NCBI GenBank assembly: GCA_963720785.1
Contig: CAVRGQ010000005.1
Coordinates: 434,001-498,000 of the forward strand
DNA: 64,000 nucleotides
DNA from: CAVRGQ01 sp963720785
Lineage (GTDB): Bacteria; Actinomycetota; Acidimicrobiia; IMCC26256; DASPTH01
Direction of reading: 5' to 3'
The notes under the pieces: model-generated
The model's input: only the letters and a program-made list of their open reading frames with translations
What the model was told of the DNA's origin: nothing
The model's database searches: none
Made by a program: the position numbers and the translations under genes
Part shown: one piece after another, positions 33,197 through 41,259 of the stretch
How the letters are laid out: the number at the start of each line of letters is the position of its first letter
Position numbering within the stretch: the stretch's first letter is position 1

Positions 33197-33209
33197 CCCA
33201 CTGCTCTTC

Positions 33210-33260
33210 CGAACCGGCGTCAATCCCTGCCCATAGTGGGCTCGGATTGACGCCGGTTCG
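33210..33260. terminator. Bidirectional terminator between whiB and the RseB-like gene
   Basis: A perfect 17-bp stem (33210-33226 with 33244-33260; begins CGAACCGGCGTC) with a second GCCC/GGGC stem inside the loop. It lies between two convergent genes; the minus-strand stop codon is directly adjacent. Confidence 0.8.
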
Positions 33261-34286
33261 CTAATTCCAGCCGAAGGGGCCGAGCACGAAGTCGGCGACG
33301 CGCTCGAGCGTGCTGCGCTCGGGGGCGCTGAGCGCGGTGACCGCGGCGTCGATCACGTCGGTGGGCGCGTCGGACACGCACGTGAACACCACGCCGTCGC
33401 GCTCCCACACCAGCACCGTGCCGCTGGGCTCCGTCCAGCGCCGCATCGCGGTGCCGCGCACGTCGGTGTCGGTGCCGCCCGCGGGCAGGCCGCTCCAGTC
33501 GAGCGTGCCGCGTTGTTCGAACACCGAGGTGGAGAACAGGCCGTCGCTGTACCAGAGCAGCACGCCGTCGGGTTGCTTCGTGCGGGTGACGAGCACGGCC
33601 GCGCCGAGGGTCGACGGCGCGACGTAGCCGTCGGGCACCGTCGTGATCGTCGACGACTGCTCGGCCCGCACCCCGCGGGGCGCGGTGACCTCGGTGGCGG
33701 TGGCGTCCAGGTCGATCTCGGTGAACGTCAGCGAGCGTTCGACGGTGCCGTCGCGGGCGACCACCTCGCGCTTCAGCAGCAGGCCGGTGCCGTCGTCGAC
33801 CGCGACGCGCTGCACCACGGTGCCGTCGCGCCGGGTGGCGACCACCTCGGTGGTGGCGCGCCCGGCGACCTGCGGACCCGTGCGGGTGGTGAGCTTCCAG
33901 TGGGCACCGACGCCGGGCACCACCCCGTCGGCCGACGGATCCACCGCGATGCTCGTCCAGCGACTGCCGTCCTTCACGTAGGTGCGGGCGCCGCTGTCGT
34001 ACACGACGTCGTTGCCCACGCGAGCCTCGACCGTGCCGTCGGCGTCGGTGACCTGCACCTGCGCCCGGCGTACCGTCGTGCCGTCACGCCACGTGACGGT
34101 CGCGGTGCCGGTGAAGTCGTGGGTCGCGGCCGCCTGCCGGGTGCGCTGGAGGAGCTGCTGCGCCTGCTCCGACGGTGACGACGTGCCGAACGCGCCGACT
34201 GGCCAGGCCAGCGCGAGCGCACCCAACGCAATGGCGGCGACGAGCACCCGCCGGGCCGGGCGGCCCGGCTGCAGGGAGCGGCGCAT
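33261..34286 (-). CDS. MucB/RseB-like sigma-factor regulatory protein
   Basis: A 341-residue exported protein. The N-terminus has a basic start and one hydrophobic segment (RRVLVAAIALGALALAWPVG), a signal peptide or anchor. The body resembles the lipoprotein-like fold of MucB/RseB: HDFTGTATVTWRDG, DVVYDSGARTYVKDG, LLLKREVVARDGTVERSL and, near the C-terminus, LVWERDGVVFTCVSDAP. RseB proteins sense envelope damage and protect the anti-sigma factor. Its ATG overlaps the anti-sigma stop (TGATG), so ECF sigma, anti-sigma and this gene form one unit ending at the terminator at 33210-33260. Confidence 0.75.
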   Translation of the reverse strand: MRRSLQPGRPARRVLVAAIALGALALAWPVGAFGTSSPSEQAQQLLQRTRQAAATHDFTGTATVTWRDGTTVRRAQVQVTDADGTVEARVGNDVVYDSGARTYVKDGSRWTSIAVDPSADGVVPGVGAHWKLTTRTGPQVAGRATTEVVATRRDGTVVQRVAVDDGTGLLLKREVVARDGTVERSLTFTEIDLDATATEVTAPRGVRAEQSSTITTVPDGYVAPSTLGAAVLVTRTKQPDGVLLWYSDGLFSTSVFEQRGTLDWSGLPAGGTDTDVRGTAMRRWTEPSGTVLVWERDGVVFTCVSDAPTDVIDAAVTALSAPERSTLERVADFVLGPFGWN

Positions 34287-34803
34287 CACCGGCGGAACCC
34301 TGCGAGTGGCCCGACGGGCGTGATGGTGCCGATGGGGTCGCCGTGGTCCGAGCCCTGCGCGCCGTGTTGCACGACGACCGCGGCGACGTCGGGGCGCACG
34401 GAGTCGCGCGACGGCACGATGATCACGGCCAACGCGACGGCGGCCGCGGCGGCGAACGCGGTGGCGATCCACCGGCCGGCGCCGCGGCGCTTCTCGTCGA
34501 GCGACACGACCTCCGCGCCGGTTGTGGTGGTCTCGTCGCGCTCCTCGTCGTCTTCCGCGGGAGGCTCGACGTCGGCGGCGGCGACGCCGGCGAGGACGGC
34601 CTCCCAGAAACCTTCGGGCGCGTCGCGCTCCGCGACCGAGCGCAGCATCGTGCCGCGCCGCGCACCTCGTCGAGCTCGGCGCGCCACTCAGGCGACTCCG
34701 CGAGTCGCGCCTCCACCTCGGCGTGCTCGGTGTCGGTGAGCTCGCCGTCGAGGTAGGCCGAAAGCATGTCGTTGCTGAGGAAGTCGTCGCGTGCGTCGGT
34801 CAT
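34286..34803 (-). pseudogene. Anti-sigma factor (RseA-like, single-pass), frame shifted near 34648
   Basis: Membrane-spanning anti-sigma factor for the adjacent ECF sigma. The N-terminal domain reads SNDMLSAYLDGELTDTEHAE then RLAESPEWRAELDEV. This is the anti-sigma-domain helix pattern, but the zinc-binding HxxxCxxC motif is replaced (SPEW where CPEC is usual). The second part, one frame over, has TMLRSVAERDAPEGFWEAVL, an acidic linker and one membrane helix (WIATAFAAAAAVALAVIIV). Length is 2 modulo 3, so one base is missing near 34645-34652. ATG overlaps the sigma gene stop. It is probably intact in the real genome. Confidence 0.8.
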
Positions 34804-35312
34804 GGCCCGGTCACTCCTGCCGCGGCGAGCTGGGCGCGCAGCATGCGTCGCCCGCGGTGGATGCGCGACCGCACGGTGCCGATGGGCACGCCCGTGGTCT
34901 CGGCGATCTGCTCGTACGAGAGGTCGCTCACGTCGCAGAGCACGACGGGCACCCGGAAGTCGTCGGGCAGCTCACCGAGCGCGCGCTGGATCTCGTCGGA
35001 GAGACCGGTCTGCGCCTCGTCGGCCGCGGGCGACGGCGGCAACACACGCCCCGGGTCGTCGGGGAGCGCGTCGACGGGGCGTCGCTTCTTGCGCCGTACC
35101 TCGTCGAGGAACACGTTCGTCACGATCCGCGCCATCCAGCCTTCCAGGGACCCGGGCTCGTACCGCTCCAGACCTCTACGGATCCTCAGCAGCGATTCCT
35201 GGACCAGGTCCTGTGCATCGTCGTCGTTGCCGGCCAGGCGGTACGCCACGCTGTACAGGAATCGCCCGTGGTCACGGGCGATCTCTTCCCAGGTGGGAAC
35301 GCCTTCAGCCAT
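34800..35312 (-). CDS. ECF-family RNA polymerase sigma factor (SigE/RpoE-like)
   Basis: A 170-residue group 4 sigma factor. Region 2 is about residues 10-80 (RFLYSVAYRLAGNDDDAQDL, QESLLRIRRGL, GWMARIVTNVFLDEVRRKKR); region 4 is about 105-165 (ALGELPDDFRVPVVLCDVSD, LSYEQIAETTGVPIGTVRSR). It is followed by overlapping anti-sigma and RseB-like genes. A promoter with -35 GGAACC and -10 CGTT stands 6 bases before ATG 35312, so it probably transcribes itself as a leaderless message. By neighbourhood (tatA, anti-sigma, htrA nearby) it corresponds to mycobacterial SigE, an envelope-stress factor. Confidence 0.92.
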   Translation of the reverse strand: MAEGVPTWEEIARDHGRFLYSVAYRLAGNDDDAQDLVQESLLRIRRGLERYEPGSLEGWMARIVTNVFLDEVRRKKRRPVDALPDDPGRVLPPSPAADEAQTGLSDEIQRALGELPDDFRVPVVLCDVSDLSYEQIAETTGVPIGTVRSRIHRGRRMLRAQLAAAGVTGP

Positions 35313-35318
35313 CGACAG

Positions 35319-35344
35319 AACGACGGGGAGGGGTGGTCGGTTCC
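35319..35344 (-). promoter_or_regulatory. Autoregulatory ECF-type promoter of the sigma gene
   Basis: On the minus strand GGAACC (35344-35339), 16-base spacer, CGTT (35322-35319), then 6 bases to ATG 35312. It matches the GGAAC-N16/17-GTT pattern of SigE/SigH-type promoters and the site before whiB. Confidence 0.65.
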
Positions 35345-35402
35345 CGAGCGCGTGGATCCCTCGGGGGACCGGGCGCGGGAGAGTTCGTGACCGCTCGGGC
35401 GA

Positions 35403-35585
35403 TCAGGCCTTGTCGGCGTCGCCGTCGGACGCCTTGGCGTCGTCGGCCTTGCCTTCGTCGACGCCCTTCTTGAACTCCTTCTGCGCCTCGCCGAGGGAGC
35501 GCGCGAGCTTCGGCAGCTTGGCGCTGCCGAACAGGAGCAGGACGATCGCGAGGACGATCAGAAGTTCGGTGGGACCGAGGCTCAT
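35403..35585 (-). CDS. tatA: Twin-arginine translocase subunit TatA
   Basis: A 60-residue protein with one N-terminal membrane helix (ELLIVLAIVLLLFGSAKLPK), the FGxxKLP hinge and an amphipathic helix (LARSLGEAQKEFKKG), then an acidic tail. This is the TatA/E layout; TatB would be longer. It oligomerises to form the Tat pore for folded proteins. ATG 35585. It lies 90 bases upstream of the ECF sigma gene on the same strand. In M. tuberculosis a tatB gene closes the sigE-rseA-htrA cluster, so the association is conserved in spirit. Confidence 0.92.
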   Translation of the reverse strand: MSLGPTELLIVLAIVLLLFGSAKLPKLARSLGEAQKEFKKGVDEGKADDAKASDGDADKA

Positions 35586-35710
35586 GGGATGCTGCCCTTT
35601 CGAGCGGGAACCTGCAGCGTACCCTGCCGGCGACCCCCTATGAGTCACCGGCCGATGAGTCACCGGCCCGATGAGCCGCCGGGGAACCACCGGGACCCGT
35701 CACGGGGCGT

Positions 35711-36701
35711 TCAGCCTCGGAGGGCCTCACCGAGCAGCTGGACGTCGTCGAGGGTGGTCACCTGGAACGGCACCGCCCCGGAGCCCACGATCAGCTCCCC
35801 CACCCCCAGCGCGGCCCAGCGCTCCCGCTGCTCCCGCAGCTCGGAAACGGTGCCCACGAGCCGGCCCTCGCGCCACTGGTCGAGGGTGACGTCGTCGAGC
35901 ACCCCCGGGGGCGTGAGCTCCACCAGGCGGTCGAAGCGGCGGGCGAGGTCGGCGGCGTCCTCCCCCGCGAGGGCGTAGAGGCCGAGCGAGCGGTGCACGG
36001 TCGTGGGGTCACGCCCCACGTCGGCACAGGCACGGTCGAGCACCGCGGCGCGCGCGGCGTAGTCGTCGGGGGTCCAGGCCCAGCAGGTGTTCCACCCGTC
36101 GGCGAGCTCGGCGACGAGCCGGAGCAGCCGGTCGCCCTTGCCGCCCACGATGATCGGCGGGTGCGGCGTCTGCACCGCCGCGGGCTGGTTCACCGCGCCG
36201 TCGGCGCGGTGGTACTTCCCGTCGACCGAGCACGGGCCGCCACCGAGCAGACCGCGCAGCACGACGATCGCCTCGCGCAGCCGGGCGAGCCGTTCGCCGG
36301 GCCGCGGGCATGGTCATCCCGATCGCCTCGTACTCGGGCTCGTACCACCCCGCGCCCACACCGACGTCGAGCCGGCCGCCGCACACGACGTCGAGCCCGG
36401 CGAGCGACTTCGCGAGCACCGTCGCGGGACGCAGCGCCTCGAGCAGCACGAGGGTGCCGAAGCGCGGTCGCGTGACCTCGCGCGCGAGGGCGGCGAAGGT
36501 GACGACCGGATCGAACAGCGCAGACGGTTCCGGCGGCCCGCCGTACTTCGCGAGGTCGAGGAAGAGGTGGTCGGACAGCCACAGCGAGTCGAACCCGGCG
36601 CGCTCCGCGGTGTGGGCGTACTCGACGATCGTCTCGTAGCGCAGCGGCGACTCACCCGCGACCGAGTAGTCGTACTGCGGGAGGGCAAGGCCCAGCTTCA
36701 T
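35711..36701 (-). pseudogene. LLM-class F420-dependent oxidoreductase, frame shifted near 36300
   Basis: Luciferase-like (beta/alpha)8 enzyme, probably using F420. The N-terminal part has KLGLALPQYDYSV, GFDSLWLSDHLFLDL, LGTLV-type strand (RFGTLVLLEALRPATVLAKS) and LDVGVGAGWYEPEYEAIGM. The continuation, one frame over, has GERLARLREAIVVLRGLLGG, HPPIIVGGKGDRLLRLVAEL and ADGWNTCWAW. One extra base near 36298-36304 (GGCCC context) splits the gene; length is 1 modulo 3. ATG 36701 has TAGCAT 7 bases upstream, a leaderless promoter. Substrate unknown. It is divergent from the ftcD-like gene. Confidence 0.8.
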
Positions 36702-36739
36702 CGCGGCGATGCTACCGGTGGCGCTCCGCTCCGCGGCCG

Positions 36740-36745
36740 TACGCT
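36740..36745 (+). promoter_or_regulatory. -10 box of a leaderless promoter (ftcD-like gene)
   Basis: TACGCT is 6 bases before GTG 36752. The divergent gene has its own TAGCAT at 36714-36709, so two leaderless promoters stand back to back within 50 bases. Confidence 0.55.
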
Positions 36746-36751
36746 GGTTCG

Positions 36752-37619
36752 GTGCTCGAGTGCGTCCCGAACGTGTCGGAAGGCCGCGACCGCGAGGTGC
36801 TGCGCGTGCTCGAGCGCGCGTGCGGCGCGTCGCTGCTCGACGTGCACACCGACCCCGACCACCACCGCTCGGTGTTCACCCTCGCGGGCCCCGACTCGCG
36901 AAGCGCGTTCGATGCAGTGCAGTCACTCGCACGAGAGGTGGCGGCGTGCGTCGACCTGTCCACGCACACGGGTGTGCACCCTCGCCTCGGCGCGCTCGAC
37001 GTGGTGCCGTTCGTCGCCCTCGCCGGTCGCCCGATCAGCGATGCGGCACGCGCCGCACACGACTTCGCCCGATGGATCGGGCGCGAGCTCGGTGTTCCCG
37101 CGTTCCTCTACGACGTCGCCAGCGCCACTGCGCCGGGCGGGATGCGCACGCTGCCCCGGGTGCGCGGCGCACGCGTTCCGCGACCTCGCGCCCGACTTCG
37201 GGCCGGATGCACCCCACCCGTCGATGGGCGCGGTGGCGGTGGGCGCGCGCCCGCCGATGATCGCGGTGAACTGCGAGCTCGACACCGACGACCTCGCGTT
37301 GGCGCAGCGCATCGCGCACTCGGTGCGCGAGCGCGAGGGCGGGCTCCCGGGCGTGCGCGCCCTGGGCTTCCCGCTCGCCACCGTGGGCCACGCGCAGGTG
37401 TCGATGAACCTGGTGGCGCTCGACCGGACCGGCTTGCAGGCCGCGTGTGACGCGGTCCGTGACCGGGCACGCGCCGCGGGTCACGAAATCGTGCGGGTGG
37501 AGATGGTGGGGCTACTGCCCGCCGACGAGCTGGCGCGCTGCGACGACGAGTTCGTCGCGTGGGCCGGGCTCACCGACACACAGACCATCGAGGGCCGCCT
37601 CGGCGGCCGGTGTTCCTGA
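36752..37619 (+). pseudogene. ftcD: Glutamate formimidoyltransferase-like protein, frame shifted near 37160
   Basis: FTCD N/C-domain protein, which in histidine breakdown or folate interconversion transfers the formimino group to tetrahydrofolate. Part one has LECVPNVSEGRDREVLRVLE, HTDPDHHRSVFTLAG, and the active-site region HTGVHPRLGALDVVPF. Part two, one frame over, has HAFRDLAPDFGPDAPHPSMG, ARPPMIAVNCELDTDDLALA and QVSMNLVALDRTG. One extra base near 37155-37165 (GCGCGG context) breaks it; length is 1 modulo 3. No cyclodeaminase domain or other hut gene is present, so the pathway role is unsure. Confidence 0.8.
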
Positions 37620-37631
37620 CGCGCTCGGCGT

Positions 37632-37964
37632 CTAGGCCGTGATGGCGTTGGCCCGCTCGAGGCGCTCGAGCGCCCGCTGACGGCGGACCCGACGGCGCTC
37701 CCGCTCGGAGAGGCCGCCCCAGATGCCGAACTTCTCGCCGTGGGCGAGGGCGTACTCGAGGCACTCGCCCCGGACCTCGCACCCGCGGCAGACGGCCTTG
37801 GCCTCACGGGTGCTGGCGCCCCGCTCCGGGAAGAAGAGGTCGGGGTCGACGCCGAGGCAGTTGGCCTGCTCCTGCCAGCGGCGCCCGTCGGTGGTGAAGC
37901 GCTGCGCGGCCACCAGGGCGGAGAGATTCGTGGTGATCGGGGTCACGGTGATCGGTTCGAGCAT
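37632..37964 (-). CDS. WhiB-family iron-sulfur transcriptional regulator (WhiB2/WhmD-like)
   Basis: A 110-residue Wbl protein. Cysteines are in QEQANCLGVDPDLFFPE and AVCRGCEVRGECLEYAL, followed by KFGIWGGLSERERRRVRRQR. The STREAKAVCRGCEV pattern is that of the WhiB/WhmD (sporulation or septation) subgroup. ATG 37964 follows GAGGGAG about ten bases upstream. The upstream 290 bases contain an AT-richer stretch that may hold its promoter. Independent of the other whiB gene at 32855. Confidence 0.92.
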   Translation of the reverse strand: MLEPITVTPITTNLSALVAAQRFTTDGRRWQEQANCLGVDPDLFFPERGASTREAKAVCRGCEVRGECLEYALAHGEKFGIWGGLSERERRRVRRQRALERLERANAITA

Positions 37965-38256
37965 CGGCGTTGCTCCCTCGACTTGCGGATGCACGGCGGC
38001 ACCGGCGGTGGCGTGTTTCCGGGGAAGACCCGGAAATGACGCCCCTGGAATTACATGGGTGTTACTATGCTTGCTCGTGGGCCCGAACGCAAGGGGTTTC
38101 TTCTCCGCGTCGGCAACCGGGGGGATGCTGCACGGCACCCTCGCGGCACCTACCTCCACGCCCCGACCCGATCCGGCAGCCCCGCCGCGGGCGCATTCCG
38201 GGGTCCGGGCCATGGGCCCGTGCAGCCCGTCGGTGTCCGCCCGTAACGTGGCGCAC
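37965..38256. other. Intergenic region between divergent whiB and macro-domain genes
   Basis: About 290 bases without a convincing gene. A locally AT-richer segment at 38050-38075 holds TACTAT (38063-38068) on the plus strand and CATAGT on the minus strand, both plausible -10 elements. The leaderless -10 of the macro gene (TAACGT, 38244-38249) lies at the right end. Short reading frames here have no coding signal I can support. Confidence 0.45.
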
Positions 38257-38760
38257 GTGGGCCCCACCATCGAGGTCACCCTCGGCGACATCACCCGCGA
38301 GCAGGTGCACGCGGTGGTGAACGCGGCCAATCCGTCCCTTTTGGGCGGCGGCGGGGTCGACGGAGCGATCCACCGGGCGGCCGGTCCGGCACTGCTCGAG
38401 GCCTGCCGCCAGCTCGGCGGGTGCGCCTTCGGCGACGCCAAGCCCACCCCGGGCTTCGACCTGCCGGCCCGCTTCGTGATCCACACCGTGGGCCCGATCT
38501 GGCAGGGCGGCCACTCGGGCGAGGCCCGGCTCCTGGCGAACTGCTACCGGCGCTGCCTCGAGGTCGCCGACGAGCTGGGCGCAGGCTCGATCGCGTTCCC
38601 GGCGATCAGCACGGGCGCCTACGGGTACCCGGTGCCCGAGGCGACCCGGATCGCGGTGCACACGGTGCGCTCCACCCTCACCGAGGTGCGCACCGTGCGC
38701 TTCGTCTGCTTCGACCCCGCCGTGCACGAGCGCTACGTGCGGGAAGCCTCGCAGCGCTGA
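38257..38760 (+). CDS. Macro-domain protein (ADP-ribose binding/hydrolysing)
   Basis: A 167-residue single macro domain of the MacroD/YmdB type: VHAVVNAANPSLLGGGGVDG and AIHRAAGPAL form the ADP-ribose loop, GDAKPTPGFDLPARFVIHTV follows, then the phosphate-binding ISTGAYGYPVPEA. The Asn of NAAN and the Asp of GVDGA, used for O-acetyl-ADP-ribose or ADP-ribosyl ester hydrolysis, are present. GTG 38257 has TAACGT 7 bases upstream. Converges with citA, 31 bases between stops. Confidence 0.9.
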   Translation: MGPTIEVTLGDITREQVHAVVNAANPSLLGGGGVDGAIHRAAGPALLEACRQLGGCAFGDAKPTPGFDLPARFVIHTVGPIWQGGHSGEARLLANCYRRCLEVADELGAGSIAFPAISTGAYGYPVPEATRIAVHTVRSTLTEVRTVRFVCFDPAVHERYVREASQR

Positions 38761-38791
38761 GCGCTCCTCGTCGCCGGCCCAGTGGCGGGCG

Positions 38792-39929
38792 TCAGGTGCG
38801 GACCGGCTCCGGGCCCACGTAGCGCGCGCTCGGTCGGATGATGGCGCGGTCGCGGGCCTGCTCCAGCACGTGCGCGCTCCACCCCACCATCCGGCTCACC
38901 GCGAACGTCGGCGTGAAGAGGTCGCGGGGAAGCCCGGCGAGCTCCATGACCACGCCGGCGTAGAGCTCCACGTTGGTGTGCAGCTCGCGGTCGGGCTTGA
39001 GCTCGGCGAGCACGCGCTCGACCGTGGCCTCCACGTCGACGGCGAAGTCGGCGAGCGGGCCACCGAGGCCGAGGGCGACGTCGCGCAGCATGACCGAGCG
39101 CGGGTCCGCGGTGCGGTACACCGCATGGCCGAAGCCCATGATCCGCTCGCCCCGGCCGACGGCGTCGCGCACCCAGGCCTCGGTGTTCGCGGGGTCACCG
39201 ATCTCGTCGAGGGTGTCGAGCGCCCGGCTCGGTGCGCCGCCGTGCAACGGGCCGGAGAGCGCACCGAGTGCCGCCACAACGGCGGCGCCCACGTCGGCGC
39301 CGGTCGACGTGACGACGCGTGCGGTGAAGGTCGACGCGTTGAACCCGTGGTCGATGGTGAGGATCAGGTACTGCTCGATCGCGCGCGACCGCGGCGGAAG
39401 GCTCGACCCCGTCGACCATGTACAGGTAGTTCGCCGCGAACCCGAGGTCGTCGCGCGGCGCGATCGGCGCGAGCCCGCGCGTGGCGCGGTGGAGCGCGGC
39501 CACCAGGGTCGGCGTTGCCGCACATACGCGCAACGCATCGCGACGGACCTGTTCGGGCGTGAGGTCCCACGTGGGGGCGAAGTGCTCGAGCGCGACGAGG
39601 TGGGAGAGCGCGGTGCGCAGCGCCGTCAACGGCGCGATGCCCGGGCCGGCGAGCGCGGGGAGCACGGCGAGCAGCGTCTCGGGAAGGACGCGCAGCGGTG
39701 CCGTCTCGGCGCGGAACGCGGCGAGCTGGGCGGCGTCGGGGAGCGCGCCCTCGAACAGGAGGTGCCAGACCTCCTCGAACGAGCGGGTCGCGGCAAGGTC
39801 GGGCGCCGGGTACTGGCGGTAGTGGAAGAAGCCTTCGGCGCCCCGGACGTCGCCGATCGCGGTGTCGGCGACGACGACGCCCTTCAGGCCCCGGACGGGT
39901 GCATCTGCGGGTTCGATGATCGTGGTCAT
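38792..39929 (-). pseudogene. citA: Citrate/2-methylcitrate synthase (CitA-like), frame shifted near 39395
   Basis: Citrate synthase that condenses acetyl-CoA with oxaloacetate. Part one: GLKGVVVADTAIGDVRGAEG, FFHYRQYPA, EVWHLLFEGALPDA. Part two, one frame over: RAIEQYLILTIDHGFNASTF, the catalytic histidines in SGPLHGGAPSRA and IMGFGHAVYRTADPR, the acidic residue in NVELYAGVVM, and the C-terminus IIRPSARYVGPEPV typical of mycobacterial CitA. One extra base near 39390-39400 splits it (length 1 modulo 3). ATG 39929 has -35 TTGACG, 17-base spacer and GATCCT 6 bases before the start; the -35 touches the shared operator at 39964-39984. Confidence 0.88.
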
Positions 39930-39963
39930 GCCCGCAGGATCCGCCCGGATCCCGGAGCCGTCA

Positions 39964-39984
39964 ACATTGATTGTTAATCAATGT
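39964..39984. promoter_or_regulatory. 21-bp palindromic operator between two divergent citrate synthase genes
   Basis: ACATTGATT (39964-39972), GTT, AATCAATGT (39976-39984): a perfect 9-3-9 dyad, strikingly AT-rich for this genome. It contains the rightward -35 TTGTTA (39971-39976; 17 bases to TACGGT at 39994) and adjoins the leftward -35 TTGACG (39964-39959). One bound regulator could silence both genes. Confidence 0.75.
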
Positions 39985-40005
39985 CACCCGGGCTACGGTG
40001 GGCCG

Positions 40006-41244
40006 ATGGACCGGGAGTGGCTCGACACCGCGGAGGCCATCGATCGCCTCGGAGTGAAGCCCCAGACGCTCTACGCGTACGTGAGCCGGGGCCTGGTGCA
40101 CAGCGAACCCGTACCGGCCGGTCCTGGGGGGCGCGGCACTCGCAGCCGGCGCTACCGCCGGGCCGACGTCGAGCGCCTGGCCGAGCGGGGCACCCGCCGC
40201 CGCCCGCGCGGCGAGGGCCCCGAGGTGGTGGTCGACACCGCGATCACCCGCCTCGACCCCGCCGGCCACCTCACGTACCGGGGTTGGGACGTCACCGAGG
40301 CGGCGCGCACCGCCCGCTTCGAAGAGGTGGCCGCGTGGCTCTGGGGGGTGCCGGCCGGGCCGACCGTGCACTGGAGCGCGAGCGACGACGCTCTCGCGCT
40401 CGCCCGTGCCGTCCAGGACGCCCTGCCCGCGGACGTGAGCGCGGGCGACCGCCTCCGCGTGGTCGTCGCCGCGCTCCGCCCCGCGGATCCACTTCGCGAC
40501 GATCGGCGTCCGTCGGCCGTCGCCGCGCACGCCGGCGCGCTCCTCGCCACCCTCGTGGAGGCGTTGCCGCCCGCCGATCCGCGCACCGAGCCCGTCGCTA
40601 CCGGCTCGCTCGCCACGCGCCTGTGGTCGCGCCTCACCACCGTCGAGCCCACGAAGCGGCGCGTCCGCGCGCTCGACGGCGCGCTCTCGTTGCTCGCCGA
40701 CCACGAGCTCGCGACCTCCACGTTCGCGGCGCGTGTCGCCGCGTCCACGTGGGCCGATCCGTACCTCGTGCTGCTCGCCGGGCTCGCCGCGCTCGGTGGC
40801 CCGCTGCACGGCGGCGCGTCGGAGCAGGTGCGCGCGCTGCTGCGCGATGCGCGCGATCGCACGCCGGCCACGGCCGTCGGCGCGGTGTTGCAGTCGGGCG
40901 CCGCGCTTCCCGGCTTCGGGCACACGGTGTACACCGGGCCCGATCCACGCACGCCCGCGCTGCTCGAACTGGTGGAGGCGGCGCGGCCGCCGACCGCGTT
41001 GTGGCGCACCGCACAGGAGGTGCTCGCGATCGTCACCGCCGACAACGATTCGGTCGCAGCAACCGGCCCGTACCCCAACATCGACTTCGCGCTGGGCGTG
41101 CTGGCCGAGGCCGAGCACTTCGTGACCGGCGCCGGCGAGGCGGTGTTCGCCATCGCCCGCAGCGTGGGCTGGATCGCCCACACGCTGGAGGAGTACCCGC
41201 ACCGACTGCGCTACCGCACCCGCGCCGCCTACACCGGAGAGTGA
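40006..41244 (+). CDS. Citrate synthase family protein with N-terminal helix-turn-helix domain
   Basis: A 412-residue protein. Residues 1-65 form an excisionase/MerR-type HTH (LDTAEAIDRLGVKPQTLYAY, VSRGLVHSEP, SRRYRRADVERLAERGT). The rest is a citrate synthase fold with the catalytic residues His in GGPLHGGASEQ, His in LPGFGHTVYTGPDPR and Asp in YPNIDFALGVL. ATG 40006 has TACGGT 6 bases upstream. It faces citA across a palindrome. It may be both an enzyme and a DNA-binding protein that senses acetyl-CoA, oxaloacetate or citrate and controls the pair through that palindrome. HTH-bearing citrate synthases exist in other Actinobacteria; DNA binding here is inference. Confidence 0.85.
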   Translation: MDREWLDTAEAIDRLGVKPQTLYAYVSRGLVHSEPVPAGPGGRGTRSRRYRRADVERLAERGTRRRPRGEGPEVVVDTAITRLDPAGHLTYRGWDVTEAARTARFEEVAAWLWGVPAGPTVHWSASDDALALARAVQDALPADVSAGDRLRVVVAALRPADPLRDDRRPSAVAAHAGALLATLVEALPPADPRTEPVATGSLATRLWSRLTTVEPTKRRVRALDGALSLLADHELATSTFAARVAASTWADPYLVLLAGLAALGGPLHGGASEQVRALLRDARDRTPATAVGAVLQSGAALPGFGHTVYTGPDPRTPALLELVEAARPPTALWRTAQEVLAIVTADNDSVAATGPYPNIDFALGVLAEAEHFVTGAGEAVFAIARSVGWIAHTLEEYPHRLRYRTRAAYTGE

Positions 41245-41259
41245 TCGGGCGGACCGGAA

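Noticed and set aside
38055..38246. Possible 63-codon gene in the whiB/macro intergenic region
   Set aside because: No ribosome site, no recognisable sequence, and it would overlap the macro-gene promoter.
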